Position numbers and translations under genes: made by a program
Shown here: positions 24,554-36,824 of the stretch, one piece after another
Position numbering within the stretch: the first letter of the stretch is position 1
Layout of the letters: each line of letters starts with the position of its first letter
Assembly: GCA_025716815.1 (NCBI GenBank)
Contig: JAIXMN010000005.1
Location: 496,001-560,000 of the forward strand
Source of the DNA: Dichotomocladium elegans
Taxonomy: Eukaryota > Mucoromycota > Mucoromycetes > Mucorales > Lichtheimiaceae
Length of the DNA stretch: 64,000 nt
Direction: 5' to 3'
Notes under the pieces: generated by a model
What the model saw: the letters and a program-made list of their open reading frames with translations, nothing else
Told to the model about the DNA's origin: nothing
Databases searched by the model: none

Positions 24554-27035
24554 ATGAACCCAGAAGTGTTATCGAGAAGTTACACAGACAGCCTACTCAG
24601 TCAATTCGCAGCGGCTCAGGATGACAATGTCGTTAATGTCGGGCGTCGCCAGTCGTCAGTTTCGGTCCTATCCAACCTTAGCAATTATAGTGCCATCCCG
24701 CAACGACCTATCTATAACACTGGAGAGCAGCCATCCATGTCAGATCAGCAGACATTTCGTGGCTTTCCTGGATCAGAAACACCGCTGTCACGCACTACCA
24801 CCATGACCTCCAATAACACAGATCCCGCTCCTACCCCACTGCCACGACTACAGATGTTCATCCTGTGCATTATCCTCCTCAGCGAACCGCTCACATCAAC
24901 AGTCCTGTTTCCGTTTATTTATTTTATGGTAACGGCAATATATACTGGAATTTTTTAGAGCTTGTGTGATCAGATTTTTTTTTACCAAAATAAGAGGCGT
25001 ACTCATCACGGAAAATTCTATTGGGTTTTGCTTCTGTAGCTAAAAGATTTCAATTTGTCGGATGACGAGAAGGAGATCGGCTCCTATGCAGGCTGGATCA
25101 GTAAGTCAGTCAGCGAGGAAGAAGCCCTGTTGTAATCTAATGTAGAGTCGCTTCGATGAGCTTCCATGTTCTTTGTAGCGCAGTTTTGCAGTGCTATACC
25201 ATGGGGTAAGGTGTCCGACCGCTGGGGCCGACGTCCGGTCCTGCTGACAGGCCTTATTGGCAATTCCATCTCCGCTTGCTCCTTTGGCTTGAGCAAAAAT
25301 CTTTGGTGGGCTATCGGCACACGGGCTTTTTGTGGTATTGTGAATGGTGAGTTTTGGGGACATGGTCGGAAACATTGACGGAGCCGAGGAATGGGGGGCG
25401 GGGGGTTAGGCGCAGCGGAGGATATCTAGCTAAGCGTGACTTCCTGCATTTCCCTCATCCCAGGCAACGGAGGTGTAGCAAGAAGCATGACGGCTGAGAT
25501 CACAGACGAAACGAACCGCGCAAAGGCATTTTCGTTATTCGGCTTCTGCTGGGGACTTGGTATGATAGGTAGGCAACTTCTTTCTCTTATATATCATAAA
25601 CCGCGGTTGAAGCGAAGGAATATGTATCCTAATGAACTTTAATTCTATATTCGTCCATATCAGTTGGTAAGAAAGAGGAAATGGGGACTGCGGTCCCTCT
25701 CACCCTGTCTATACATACAGCGATGGGGAATATGAATATTCTAAACATAGGCATATGCAGGTCCTGGAATTGGAGGCTATTTGTGCAAACCCGCCGAGCA
25801 CTTCCCCTCGCTCTTTGGAAGCAATGAATTCCTTATAGCGTACCCTTACTTTCTCCCGTGCTTTGTCTCGTCCATTGGGTCTTTTATCGGCTTCATTCTA
25901 GGATTCATTTTCCTTGAAGAATCAAACCCGGAAGTATTAGCGCGGCGGGGCGAGCGGGTGCGGCTTTTGCAATCAGATTTTCGTCACAGCAGAAGAGCGT
26001 CCGTGTCTCAAGATGACGATCCCAAGTCGCAAGGGCTCGGTAGCATTTCAAAAATAACCATGATTGCCATTTTTGTTTTCTCGTAAGCCATACTTGGGTG
26101 ATACTTTACATCGAAAGGAGTGAGAAAGCTGTCAGGAAATAATAACAATAATTTGGATCTTGCAGCGTATTTAGTTTTCATGCCATGGTATTTGACGAAG
26201 TACTCCCGCTGTACTTCTCCACATCAGTCGAAGCTGGCGGTCTTGGCTATGACTCTCAGGAACTCGCCAAAGCTTTGTCAATTGCGGGCATAGAACAGCT
26301 TTATTGCCAGTTCGTCTTGTATCCCAAAATTAACCGGTACCTGACATCCATAGAAATGACGCGTTTTGGATTGATTCTCTTTGTGCCGGTCTATTTCATC
26401 TTCCCTGAACTAGCAAGACTCAAAGCGGCTCTTGTTGGTATCGAAGGGACTGTATGGATATTCAGACTAGCCTATCTCCCACTCCTATTGATTCGATTTT
26501 TTGGAAACACGCTTACTTTCACAAGCATGATGATTATTGTAAATATGTAACAGCTGATAGCAAAGCATTAGATAGTATGTGTGCTAATCTCATCGTTTAA
26601 TAGGTTAATAACTCGGCCGATCAGAAAAACCTGGGTACCGTGAATGGGTAAGCCAAAAAAAGATGATGTATTCCGTTTTTTTTTCTCCCTCTCTTGGGGC
26701 CGTATTAACAAAAAATGCATTATCCTCAAACTAGGCTCTGTGTCTCATGCTTGGCCTTTGTGCGATCATTTGGTATATATCAAGATATGAATCTATTGGT
26801 TATATGTACGAATTATCCTCTGATGTGTGGGTGTGTTGCATTCTATGTAGCGCCGACGACGGGTGGCATGCTTTGGTCAATCTCTCTACGCACGGGCAAT
26901 CCATTTCCATTCGATCGACACCTTGTATACTATTTGATTGGGCTCCTGGCAATCATCAACCTCATACAGAGTTACCAAATTCCAAAATCCCTCTCGATCG
27001 GTGGCAAAAGACAACGGCTCCCTGTTAATCATTAG
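24554..27035 (+). CDS. Major facilitator superfamily transporter (ZIFL-like)
   Basis: Plasma or vacuolar membrane secondary transporter resembling the zinc-induced-facilitator-like / tetracycline-resistance branch; the substrate is unknown. Nine exons, 24554-24928, 25040-25100, 25161-25346, 25464-25568, 25761-26082, 26166-26538, 26604-26647, 26735-26772 and 26851-27035, encode 562 residues with all joins in phase. A long Ser/Thr-rich cytosolic N-terminus (~100 residues) precedes the first membrane helix. Motif A after helix 2 reads PWGKVSDRWGRRPVLLTG (about 160-177), and helix 4-5 carries SMTAEITDETNRAKAFSLFG, then GPGIGGYL. The central loop is charged (DFRHSRRASVSQDDDPKS). The C-terminal half has RSFAPTTGGMLWS. 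Very short exons 7 and 8 (44 and 38 bases) are needed to keep frame. Confidence 0.9.
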
Positions 27036-27082
27036 TAGAAGCTAGCGTGAGGAAATAAAGTTAACTGACAATCCATTTATTA

Positions 27083-28110
27083 ATGAGGAAGCGTATTAGT
27101 AATATCGATCAACTTGTTTCCATAAAGATTATCTGCGTCATAGATTTTGCGTGTGTAACTCTGATTACTGTTATGCATGTACTGAAGGTGAAGAACCCCG
27201 ACATCTGGATGAATGAAGCGGCTTTCAGAAACAAAAATAAAATCGCATGTAGCACAGAATTCTTTACGTGTAATGACGTATCAAATGTCGCATGCATACA
27301 CGGAAAGGTGTCACACAAAAATGTTTTCTTTTTTATACACTTCTACATTCTGAAACGAGCAATCTACTTTTTTACGATGGGCAAGGCCATCTCGTTGATG
27401 AGGAAAATGAACTCTCTGCAATCCATTTATTCTCACATGAAAATTCGCGTAGCATATCTTGCAAAGATAACTCTGAACTTATTGCTACTCACACTCCCAA
27501 GTGAAAGGGTGCAGGCATTCGGATGAAATAAGCAGGGATCAAGCGCACTTACACAGCGCACACTGACCAAGACAAGGTCAGACTTGCCAAAGGGAGGTTT
27601 GAGAAGGTCTCGAGTGCATCAGCTGCTGCAAAAAAGCTAGGAATCCATGCTTGTTCAGCCCAGCGATGGGAATTACCGTGCGAGAAGGACCCTGGCAGCA
27701 TCTTTAAGAAGCCTAACACGAGGGGTCGTTCGGTATTCTCGACCAAGAGCATAAGAGCGTTATTTTAGAATGCGTTGATGAGAATCCATTTATTGTCCTA
27801 GAGAAGCTGATGGAGAAACTGCTGCAAAGATTGAGAGTCTAAAAGTATCTAAAAACGATGCTCCATCAATTCATGAAAAACGGATGCAACTAGTCATTGC
27901 AAAGGGCTTGGTCACAGTCTGTAGACAGGAATAGCGCTGCGACGACCCAAGAGCAATTTTTCTTGATGAGTCTGGATTCCATACTAATATGAAACGCAGC
28001 ATGGCATGGTCCGGACGAGTGCATCAGAAGGTCTGCGCTCTTACAACAGCTATTAGACGGGTGGAGGAAGTTTGCAACACATTCCACATTGGATGATTGA
28101 AAGTTATCAG
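27083..28110 (+). pseudogene. IS630-like transposable element relic
   Basis: The 3' part (about 27745-28090) aligns with the relic at 22370-22771 and contains IFLDESGFHTNMKRSMAWS, the DE/DE-x-x-F catalytic block of IS630/Tc1-type transposases. The 5' part (27200-27620) is related to 38300-38690: both share TTTACGATGG-CAAGGCCAT, GTTGATGAG and CAATCC-TTT-TTCACA. Stops and frameshifts are scattered through it, so it is inactive. Ends and target duplications were not identified. Confidence 0.6.
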
Positions 28111-28378
28111 TAGCACATCAAAGCTACATATGCTACACCATTTGCAGATCAAGACATAGACTATGCGAACCGCCATAGTCCTTCGCGCGACGACTTTGGT
28201 CGCAAATTATAAACAAGACCACCCAAGGGTTGAATCGGTTTATCTCGATGGCGATTGTGAAACCTTAGACAGTTACTTCTGTCAGAGACTACCAGGCTTA
28301 TTCTTGGCACTTACATTGCCTTACCCGGCAAGAATCTATATTCTATCGTCTTGCTTTTTTATTTGTGATTAACACTCG
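28111..28378. other. Spacer between relics
   Basis: A 69-codon frame at 28163-28372 has no recognised domain; it may be the tail of the preceding element. Confidence 0.25.
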
Positions 28379-28910
28379 TTGCTGTTTCTAGAATGGCCAA
28401 TCTTACCCGTACCCAAAGTCATGGAAGGGAGCGCGACGGATATCGGACCCCCCCGGGGGCGGTGGGATCGTGATTTGGCTGTCTCCGGGCAGGACCCTTC
28501 CCTTTTTTTTTCTTGTCGTTTCTCCCCCTCCCCCTCGTCCCTCCGGGATTATTTTGCCGTGGGGCCGACTTGCCTGGAGAAGACGCCGCCGGCCACCCGC
28601 ATCTGCCGTTGTCTGCCCCTTTGCTTCTGGCGTTGACTTCTTCTGGCGTTGCTTGTCTCTCTGGTTCTGCCGCTGCTTCCCCTCCTGTTCCTCTGTCCCG
28701 GTTATCGCCAGGACATACCTGGCTAAACCCCGTGAACGAGGGTGTAATTTAAAAAAGTATGGAGGAAGATCAATATTCTTTGTTGACTACTTGCACTATC
28801 GATGCGAATTCTTTGTACCTATTGATACGACAATTTTATACAATCCTATGTGCCATATTTTTGTACTTTGTACGACATTTATTTTTGAAAATAGGGTACT
28901 TAAATGTATA
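28379..28910 (+). repeat. Dispersed repeat, copy 2
   Basis: Related to 541-1085. It has the pyrimidine-rich core (CCTCCTGTTCCTCTGTCCCG GTTATCGCC in both copies) and the AT tail with CCTATTGATACGACAA and ATTTATTTTTGAAAATA. A GC-rich insertion near 28450-28640 is not in copy 1. A 181-codon frame crosses it but is low in complexity and not conserved. Confidence 0.6.
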
Positions 28911-29129
28911 TCCGTGCAAGTTGCAAATTCTTCAGGCAGATATTTGATAAAATTTCGACCGCGTCAACAGCAGCAAAGCAGTCAGAAATACGGATATGCC
29001 CGTCCAGCAGAGTAGTGGGAAATTACTGCAAGAACAGAGTACTGATAACATTATTAGGAATGTAGATTTAGAGGTCTCAGCGAATAACATAAAAGGAGTG
29101 CCATTTTAAGGTATGTTGGTGAGGATCCA

Positions 29130-29922
29130 TCAAGCTGTGAAACTGCTGCTTTGAGAAGTTTCACGTCTGAAGAACCCCCCCCCAGAATCAGGTTTCATCG
29201 ACCTATAGAAGATGAGTATACTGTAACTTGTCATTGACGATGGTTTGACTCCGGGATATAGGCAGAGGGATGGAATGCAAAAAGCGATGACTGTTGCAAG
29301 GACAACTTGCGCAGCAAATCTTACCGTCACCCATATCAAATATATCTTGATGGTTTCATGGATTGCTTGGCGAATTCCCTCCTCATTTCTGCCCTCTGCT
29401 GTCAATCGATCTCTGAGATTTGCTTTTAGTTGTCAGATATTCAGGATGACATTGACTGCTCGCCAGAGATGCTGTTCGAACCGCATGTTTACGTTGTTGC
29501 TGTATGCCACGTATAATTTTTGCCCTCAGTCAAAGCCATCTGGTGAGAGTTGGTGAGCGGTTGGAGGTTATTCTGGATGATGTGTGCCGGTTTATCAACT
29601 AACGATTGATATCTGCAACAGAGTCCTGGGGGAGGGGTACCCAGTGTTCAGGCTTATCGATCAAGGATTGCCAAACTTGAGATACGAATGCTAGAGTTAT
29701 GTCCGTCGTAATCGGAAGCGCGAGGTTGTTTGCCAGTTCGTTGATGAAAATGAACTTGGCAAATGAACAGGCATATGCTTCTGCTGTTCGTATTGCCTTT
29801 GATCCGTCGTCGTCTCCCATCGTCGATCCTTCGACCGCCCAGCAGTCGCATCCGCTGATGATGCTTAATAGCTCCGGCATGCTTTCCTCGCTGTTCGGCC
29901 ATTGTTTACCGCAGTAGGACAA
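29130..29922 (-). pseudogene. Fanzor (TnpB-like nuclease) relic, N-terminal part
   Basis: Read on the minus strand, 29922-29599 gives a frame ending LVFVSQVW-type sequence (LAFVSQVWQSLIDKPEHW). Then 29520-29410 gives VAYSNNVNMRFEQHLWRAVN, followed by EGRNEEGIRQAIHETI. The second block aligns with AYSNNINMRFGQHLKRAVN of the fuller copy at 38681-40862 and the third with LSTEEISARILENVI. This order is that of the N-terminal half of fungal Fanzor proteins. Stops and frame changes separate the blocks and the RuvC half is missing, so it cannot encode an active nuclease. Confidence 0.6.
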
Positions 29923-29929
29923 ATAGATG

Positions 29930-30060
29930 CCTTCATGGTAAGTTAAAGAGGAAGAAGAAGGGCTGATGTCTTCTGTTGACTAATGGGTATCTTCATCCAT
30001 ACGACAAATTTATATTTTCTTGCGACATTCGTTACATTGGATACGTCATAATTTTCTTCC
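29930..30060 (+). repeat. Dispersed repeat, copy 4 (3' fragment)
   Basis: Matches the last third of the repeat at 541-1085: GTAAGTTAAAG, then TCTGTTGACTAA, then ATACGACAAATTTATAT and TGCGACATT. Only the AT-rich tail is present, immediately beside the 5' end of the Fanzor relic. Confidence 0.55.
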
Positions 30061-31140
30061 ATTGCCAACCTCACTTTTGCAAATTAAGTGCAAGTCCGAT
30101 AAAGTTTATCTGTCTCTTACACCTCCCCTCCCTCAAAATGCCGCGGGAGTAATCCTTACCTTTTGCGTCTTCCATGTATATGTTGGTCTAAAGATCCATA
30201 ATCGAATCCAATTTGCTGGCGCAGGAGAGGAAGGGGGTTGAGAAAAGGCTCCCAGTCATCTATGTATCCAAACACATGTGAGAAGCTTTGTATTCCTCAG
30301 TCCGTGCCAGGAGTAACACTGCTTTCGTTTCTGTCAGGGAGGATGACCTTATTTATTTAAAGTTTAAATAACCTAGTACAAAAAAGAAATGTTTTTTTAC
30401 CATAGATGGTTGTCCAGTACTTCTTATCTCTGGTGCTTCCCAAGGCGCTTTCTATCACTAACATTGTATAGCAAAGATTGACGTTCACTACCCTCCTTTT
30501 TTTGAGAACGGAGGCGGCAAAATAGTTACATGTTCTATCAGATAGGGGTTGAGCGCCCCCGCTCCGGTGGAGAGAGTTGCTTAATAAACATACACAAACT
30601 CTCTTCCTGAGGCATTAAACTACGTCGATGGTTTCGGGAGCTTCTTTTTTCGTAGTAAAAAAAAAAAGGAGGGGGAGTTAATGGTGTTGATTGCAAAAGC
30701 AGTCGCACAGGTTGAACAACACATGTACCTTGTTTCCGCACAATCTCTTGGCCTGTGTGCACTCCCATATTGACATTCTTGCTGCATAGTTAATATTTTG
30801 CAACCATGACAAATGATCACGCACAACCATCCGTTCCTTCGATCCACACTATATTCTCCGCTTTATACATATAAGTGCGATACCGCTTTATTTTCTGTGA
30901 AATGAACATGAAACAAGTAAATGGCTTATAGCTGGAGATCGTAGGGAATCCGGATGTGTCACCCATATCCAATTGGGAAGGAATAATTTTACTCTCCCAA
31001 AATTGGGGTAAAGAATAAAGGGGGAGCGTGCATAGATTTTTTTTTGGCAGCAACGATGGGAAAGAGAGATTAAGAAAACAGTTGATTTTAAGGCATGCAT
31101 ATGAGGCTTGCAATAGTATAGTACGCTTAGGTTGTATGTA
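30061..31140. other. Intergenic region
   Basis: No gene is supported. Overlapping minus-strand frames at 30538-31220 lie downstream of the PAS-GATA gene and likely include its 3' untranslated region. Confidence 0.4.
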
Positions 31141-32850
31141 TCATTGAGAAGAGTGCAGTTGTGATTGGTAAAGACGCTTCTTCTTGGCAAGTGAGCGTGA
31201 AAACCGTAGTCCGCATGCATTACAAAGACTTGGTGGTTATTTAAATGAGTACATGTCTCGCGATAAAAGATGAGAAGGGGTTATTGCTTACGTCTTGCTG
31301 CCGGAAGGTCCCTTGCGCCACTCGGGACTTGAGTGCGTATGACATTTGACGCACACCCGAGCCTCAATATTTTCTGTCGTCATCGCTGCCATTGCCGATT
31401 TAAGTGCCACAAGCAGCGTTTCCTGATTGCTGGTATGAGGGACATTGGTATCGTTATTAGCAGTAGCAATAGACGTTGTTAGCGTTGCACTGGCACTGGT
31501 TTCTGAGTTCAGTAGTAATTTGTTGATAGACATTGAGTTGGATGTAGCAGTTATCGCAGTGTGCGTATTGTCGCTACAGATAAAATGAGAAACCAGGATT
31601 GATTCTATATATATATGTTGCATATGTATTAAATTTATTTACCCGAAATCCATTGTTCTGCCGCTCGCATAACCAAAAGTGTCTTGCTGGTTTTGGATCG
31701 ACGACGCGTGACAATGAACATAATGTTTGTAAAATGCTACTTGCTGCCGAGGGCGGGATGAGACAGGACTGAGCTGAAAGGCGGCAAAAATGATGTGACC
31801 GTAAGGAATGATGATGCGTTCAATACGAAACAACCCGGCCGTTAAAACTTCGATTGAACTGGAATAGTGATGATGTGTGCACCCGCGACATCCTTTGCTG
31901 CATCTGCTGCTAGTGCATGAGGGAACTTCCTTGCGCACAATATGATTGATAACTTGATGGACCTCGTGGCTGTCATACTGACGTGGCCAAGAAACATGGA
32001 GACGATCATCTTCATAAATTTGGAATAGGCTTGTGGGCGATGGAAGTGCACAACAGCGATCAAATAAATCAAATAATCGAGCGATTTCCTGCCGTTTTTG
32101 ATGAGGCGGTTGATTATTTCCTGTATTTCTCGATTTGAACGTATTTTCAGGATGATATATGTTACATACGTCGGTTTCAAATCCGAGCTGTCCACATTGA
32201 GTCTGCGTTGCGCCGGAATCTTTAAAATAAACTAATAGAAAGGTATGAGACATGTCATGTGGCAAGTGAGTGGTGAAAAAGGAATTCCTACCAGGGTCAT
32301 GAAAAAATGCGAGCACAAAACTCTCTGAGGCGATGTACATGACAACATCAACAATAGCCCACTCTGGCGTTGCAATAAGGTCTCTTAAGGTGTATGGTGA
32401 CGATTGGGAACGACTGATATCTTTGCGTTCCTATTAATCTCTGGGTAAGACCTTTTATCTCTCACCCCTCTCCTCCGCTAGTACGTTTCTGTATGTGTGA
32501 CATGAACCTTGGAGGAAACCTCGTGACGAAGCGCAAGATTGCTAAATGATCGCAGACGGCACCTACAAGTGGGAGATGTTATAGCCCTTGGCCATATATT
32601 CGCCAGTAGATCTATACCTAGTGATGGAACCCGCTGGAACTCTAGCACTCAAGAACCTAGCAAAATCTGTTTGCGCACTGTCCAACTCGTCTGGATGAAC
32701 AAAGTCGAGCAAAGACCGGTGCATCAGGAGATCAGTTACTGATTTGTTGTCATTGATGATCGCTCTCGACGCTGCGCGAGGGAGATAAAGAAATTCCAAG
32801 CGTTCTGGAGATAACAAAGCCCAAAAGCACGATGTTGAAAAAGAAGACAT
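31141..32850 (-). CDS. White-collar-like PAS / GATA zinc-finger transcription factor
   Basis: Nuclear regulator of the white-collar family; WC-2-type members pair with a LOV-domain photoreceptor. Six exons (32850-32618, 32562-32520, 32430-32292, 32219-31643, 31573-31292, 31228-31141) give 453 residues in continuous phase. An N-terminal PAS domain (about 10-75) contains SPERLEFLYLPRAASR and HRSLLDFVHPDELDSA. A middle region has a Cys/His cluster (CTSSRCSKGCRGCTHHH). The C-terminal GATA finger is CVKCHTHSSPEWRKGPSG, then LCNACGLRF and a basic tail KKKR, spacing C-x2-C-x18-C-x2-C. No LOV flavin-binding motif (NCRFLQ) is visible, so it is WC-2-like rather than a WC-1 photoreceptor. Assignment to light signalling is inference from the family. 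Confidence 0.88.
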
Positions 32851-34185
32851 CGTTGCCTACGATGGAAACAGACAGATGTATATATAGAGATGCAGATATA
32901 GAAGTGCTCTAGAAGAACAGGCTTATCATACCTTTGAATGGGAGCGTCAAATAAAAAGAGTGTATAGCGTGCAAAGGATGAAAGGCATCGAAAGCTAAAA
33001 CCGAAAGAAGAAGAAAAAAAGGAGAAATAAAATACTCTACCTTTTTTTTGTTAGCCATCGACCCCAATGGCAAATTGTAACTTTAAGCCTGAAATGGCAA
33101 ACATCGCGAAACAATACGGCTCATAATTAGGATTTACACGCATGCACATATAAATGCTACATTTATTCTTCCCCTTTTCCACACACAAAAGAAGTCTATA
33201 TTTTAAAGCAGATCTTTGGGGAGCTTGTCATCCCATAACAGAAGGGGGTATGAGCCCATTTTTCCAAGAATACGTAGTAACCCATCTATCAGTCTTTGAA
33301 TAGGTGAGTCATTCCTCAAGGTCAGTGACTTGTAAACCTGTTTAGCGTTTGGACTGAGTTATTTCGGAAGTTTCACAGGCTTCTAGAACCCAATAGATTC
33401 TACAATAGGGGTTTTATGGAGCCTGACCATCTAATTCTTGCACCACTACGAGAATAGCGAGTTTTCAAACTCAGGATAAACCTTTTCTTCCTTAACGCTG
33501 TTCATATTTTATTTTCAAAGTAGGATAATGTCGTACGAAATGCAAGAACATCGTTTAAGACTGTAAGTTGTCATATCAACAGGTAAAACAGTCTCGCATC
33601 AATGGGACTGAGATACATCGGATGCAACCGTTACAAAAAATATTAATCCTTGTCCACGTCCACGGAGTTAGCCAGATACTGTATTTACGTTTTTTGCTTT
33701 GTTTTGTTTTTGTTGTTGTTGCTGGATGCATGACCTGATTGATGGCTTGTTTTCAGTTCAAGTCCTGGACGATGCACGAAGCCAGCACAATTGAAACCAA
33801 CTGCAATGGCACTCAGTAGGCACTTTCTGAGATCTGACTAAAGATCGTTGAGTATCTACCAGAGCGTGCCCTGCACTATTGACGAGATGGGATAACATCA
33901 TAGAAATCCTCCCAGATGGACCATTCGGGCATGCATTTCTGTAAACAAGCAAAGTTTACAGACGTAGCTTCCACCTGTATTGCAGGTGGATCGCACAAAC
34001 TCCTTTCTATGCAGCTTTATTCGATACAACAAAAAATGAAATGATCCAGTATTTCACAGACATCCAAGTACTGTATATAATTAAAGCAGGGTGTAGTTCG
34101 CTATTTTTTGCTAACACTATAAAGTTTCAGTATCCAGCTGTGTTTATTATTATCACTATAATTATAATAATCACAACCATAATGC
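32851..34185. other. Intergenic region, no gene recognised
   Basis: AT-rich sequence upstream of the PAS-GATA gene. No open frame with a recognised domain; a 64-codon minus frame at 33758-33952 is unassigned. Confidence 0.35.
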
Positions 34186-34410
34186 ATGGATGACCGGCGC
34201 TCTCTTCTGCAAGATCTTGACAAAACTCGACTGCAAGTTGGGCAGAGAGTTCTACTGCTGGTGGACAACGCCGCATCAGGTGTCAACAATCCTAACATTG
34301 GACTCAAAGAGCATGTTTTGCGCTTGATCTGGCCGGACATAACCTTATATTTCGGCCTCTTGATACTGGTGTTTTCAATTGCGTTACTGTATCCTGGATA
34401 TAATTTTTGA
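34186..34410 (+). pseudogene. Pogo-type (DDE_1) transposase fragment
   Basis: The 74-codon frame contains LDKTRLQVGQRVLLLVDNAA, which matches the conserved block around the second catalytic aspartate of pogo/Tigger/CENP-B-type transposases (usually gRkvLLlvDNa-sH). The histidine that normally follows is not seen, the remainder reads into a hydrophobic non-homologous tail, and no inverted repeats were found. This is a short inactive fragment. Confidence 0.5.
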
Positions 34411-36824
34411 GAGCAGTTCGATATGTCACAGTAGTTAGAGTAACTTCTGTGCGTATATGAATTTTCTTAGATGTCTATTTTTTGTATGTATGCGGGAGTC
34501 CAGCTGTCGCAATTCACAGGATTTACGCAACGCTATTACCTAAAACTCTTCCTTATTTTTTCCTTCATTTTACAGTAATAGCTTCATCTCGTAAATTATT
34601 GAGCTTAGGATCCAGGTTTGTATATTAAGAACGAAGAAAGGGGATGAGTACATAGTAGGCAGTGATGATTAGTCACTCTCTATTTATGAAGAAGCTTTCG
34701 AAATGTTAGTTTCTTTTTTGCAAGTCTGTATTGTATCTCAGCCTTTGCGATATTAGAAGATAATCCAAAGAGATAGAGGCACACCCATTTAACCGTCAGA
34801 AATTTCGCCTATATACTCTCGCTCCTTTCTAGCGTCTCCAAATCATTTCCGCTAATCATCTCTAGAGAGAAACATTACTTTGGCGATCTTGTGTATGACT
34901 TCTTGATTTTATTGGTTCCTCTCATTTGCCCTTTGCTTCCCGGAAGCTGGATATTTAGCCTTTCCTGCCATTACGTCATTGGCACAAAACGTACCCCCTA
35001 AGAATACGTAGATACCGTCCTTTGGTTTTACAAGCAGTGTAAAAAGTCACTCTTTGTCATGTACTGCTATGTAGACGTGTTTGGCATGCATTCAGCAATG
35101 TTGGATTACCATCATTGTTTTAAAATAAGTGTTCTTGTGGTGTTGTATATAGCAGGTCATGGCAGATGTAAGTCCCCGTTTGGCAACCCAAATGTCAAAT
35201 ATCCTGATATTTGAACATTCTTATGTTTCCGCAATATTTGAATGGTTGCCAAACATGCTACAAAGAAAAATATTGCGATACTCCAAATATCGCAATACTG
35301 GGTTACATATCGTGATACATTCGAATGGCAGTCAAATGGGACCTCATATTTGGATTTTCTCAGAACGTCGGTATAGGTCTTGGATCAGCAACCTATGCTG
35401 GTGTTCTTAGACCCGTCGATTAAACAATGTATCGGAGCGCCAGTCGCAGCTAGAAGAGCGCAGCGCCACGAATTGCAGTCGCGCATAATATGTAAAACTT
35501 CGGGTGCAGGGCCAGTTACGTACCTATCACGGGTATAACGTACTGAATGCGATCAACCTGTGAATCGGTTTTTGGTATAATTCAGTGAACGGCCTCTTTG
35601 GCATGGTATCATTACAGATTGGAATTATAAGGATAAAAAGTCTCAAGGAAATATAATAATTTTGATCAGACAATCTCAGAAAGTAGCGGCCAAAAACCCG
35701 CACTTCTCAAGTAACAATGATGTTCACTACAGTAGTCAAATGGCATATCAATATCGGAAGTCCCGGGATTAATCATCCCTACATAAATAAAGGATGTTGC
35801 TTATTTTAGATGTAAATATAAAATATATAAGACGCCGATGCCTAAAGAAGACGATTTCAACTCTGAAAAATAGTATGCAAGGAAACGCATGGGTTAGACC
35901 AAAAAAGTCAATGCGAGAGTACCCGAGAAGCACCTCGTCCACCAGAAATTTCATTTTTAGTAATCCCTTCATTGGGTATATTTACTTCTGCAACTGACAC
36001 TGCCACCAGGGGAAATAGGGAACTGTGTGCATGCATGTTCTGGATCAGCGTAGCTTGAGAATAGAAAAAGAGACAGGTAGTCAATATAAGTATGGGGACT
36101 ATATCAAAAACCAGGCTCGTCCAACTCAAACAAGGCCTCCAAGAAACAAAAAGCGTCTACTATATATATGTGAAATCTCGTTACCAGGAACGATAGTAAA
36201 CAACCTACCATATTGCTCTGTGTCTCTAAGAGATGGTGGCAGTGACGGGGGACAGTGCTGAAAAAATACATGGGAAAAAATTGGTGGTGGCGCTGCTCAT
36301 TAAGGTACATCAACAGCTTACACCTTCGTGGGGAATGCAAGCCCGAGAACATATGGACCAAGTTATACTAGAATATCGAGCATATACATAATAATCCTTT
36401 TCTACCCCTTACAAATGCACAAGAGAGACTGGCCGCTGTTGACTATAGCCCCAATATTCACCTTCTTTTCGCATGCGTAATCAGCCACAGTAGAATATAG
36501 ACATATACGACGATGTGAACACCACCTTTCCATTCCACACACACGTATATATTTAACAAAACATGCACGACCTGTGTTCAAGCATTTAATATACGTCTGT
36601 GAACTTACAACTATGGACAATGACAGAAACCGCTACCGAGGTTTACACGAAAAGGCACCTAAGAAAGCGACAGTACAACCAGAACAATTAGTCCACTCTT
36701 TCGATACAGATACGCACATAGGCGCTGATACTAGAGCGTCTGGTGGAATTGACCGGGATAGGTAGTGTACTAGACAACATGGGTATGACAGTGAAGGGCT
36801 CTTCGTCGGTAAATCATTGGGTTG
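34411..36824. other. Intergenic region with a hairpin cluster
   Basis: Long AT-rich interval without a supported gene. Several 60-85-codon frames on both strands lack domains. The inverted repeats at 35178-35297 are listed separately. Confidence 0.4.
35178..35297. repeat. Cluster of perfect short inverted repeats
   Basis: Three perfect hairpins lie within 120 bases. GTTTGGCAACC (35178-35188) pairs with GGTTGCCAAAC (35244-35254). TCAAATATC (35195-35203) pairs with GATATTTGA (35206-35214). TATTGCGATA (35271-35280) pairs with TATCGCAATA (35288-35297). The second pair is nested inside the first. The function is unknown; it could be the folded end of a decayed transposon. Confidence 0.7.
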
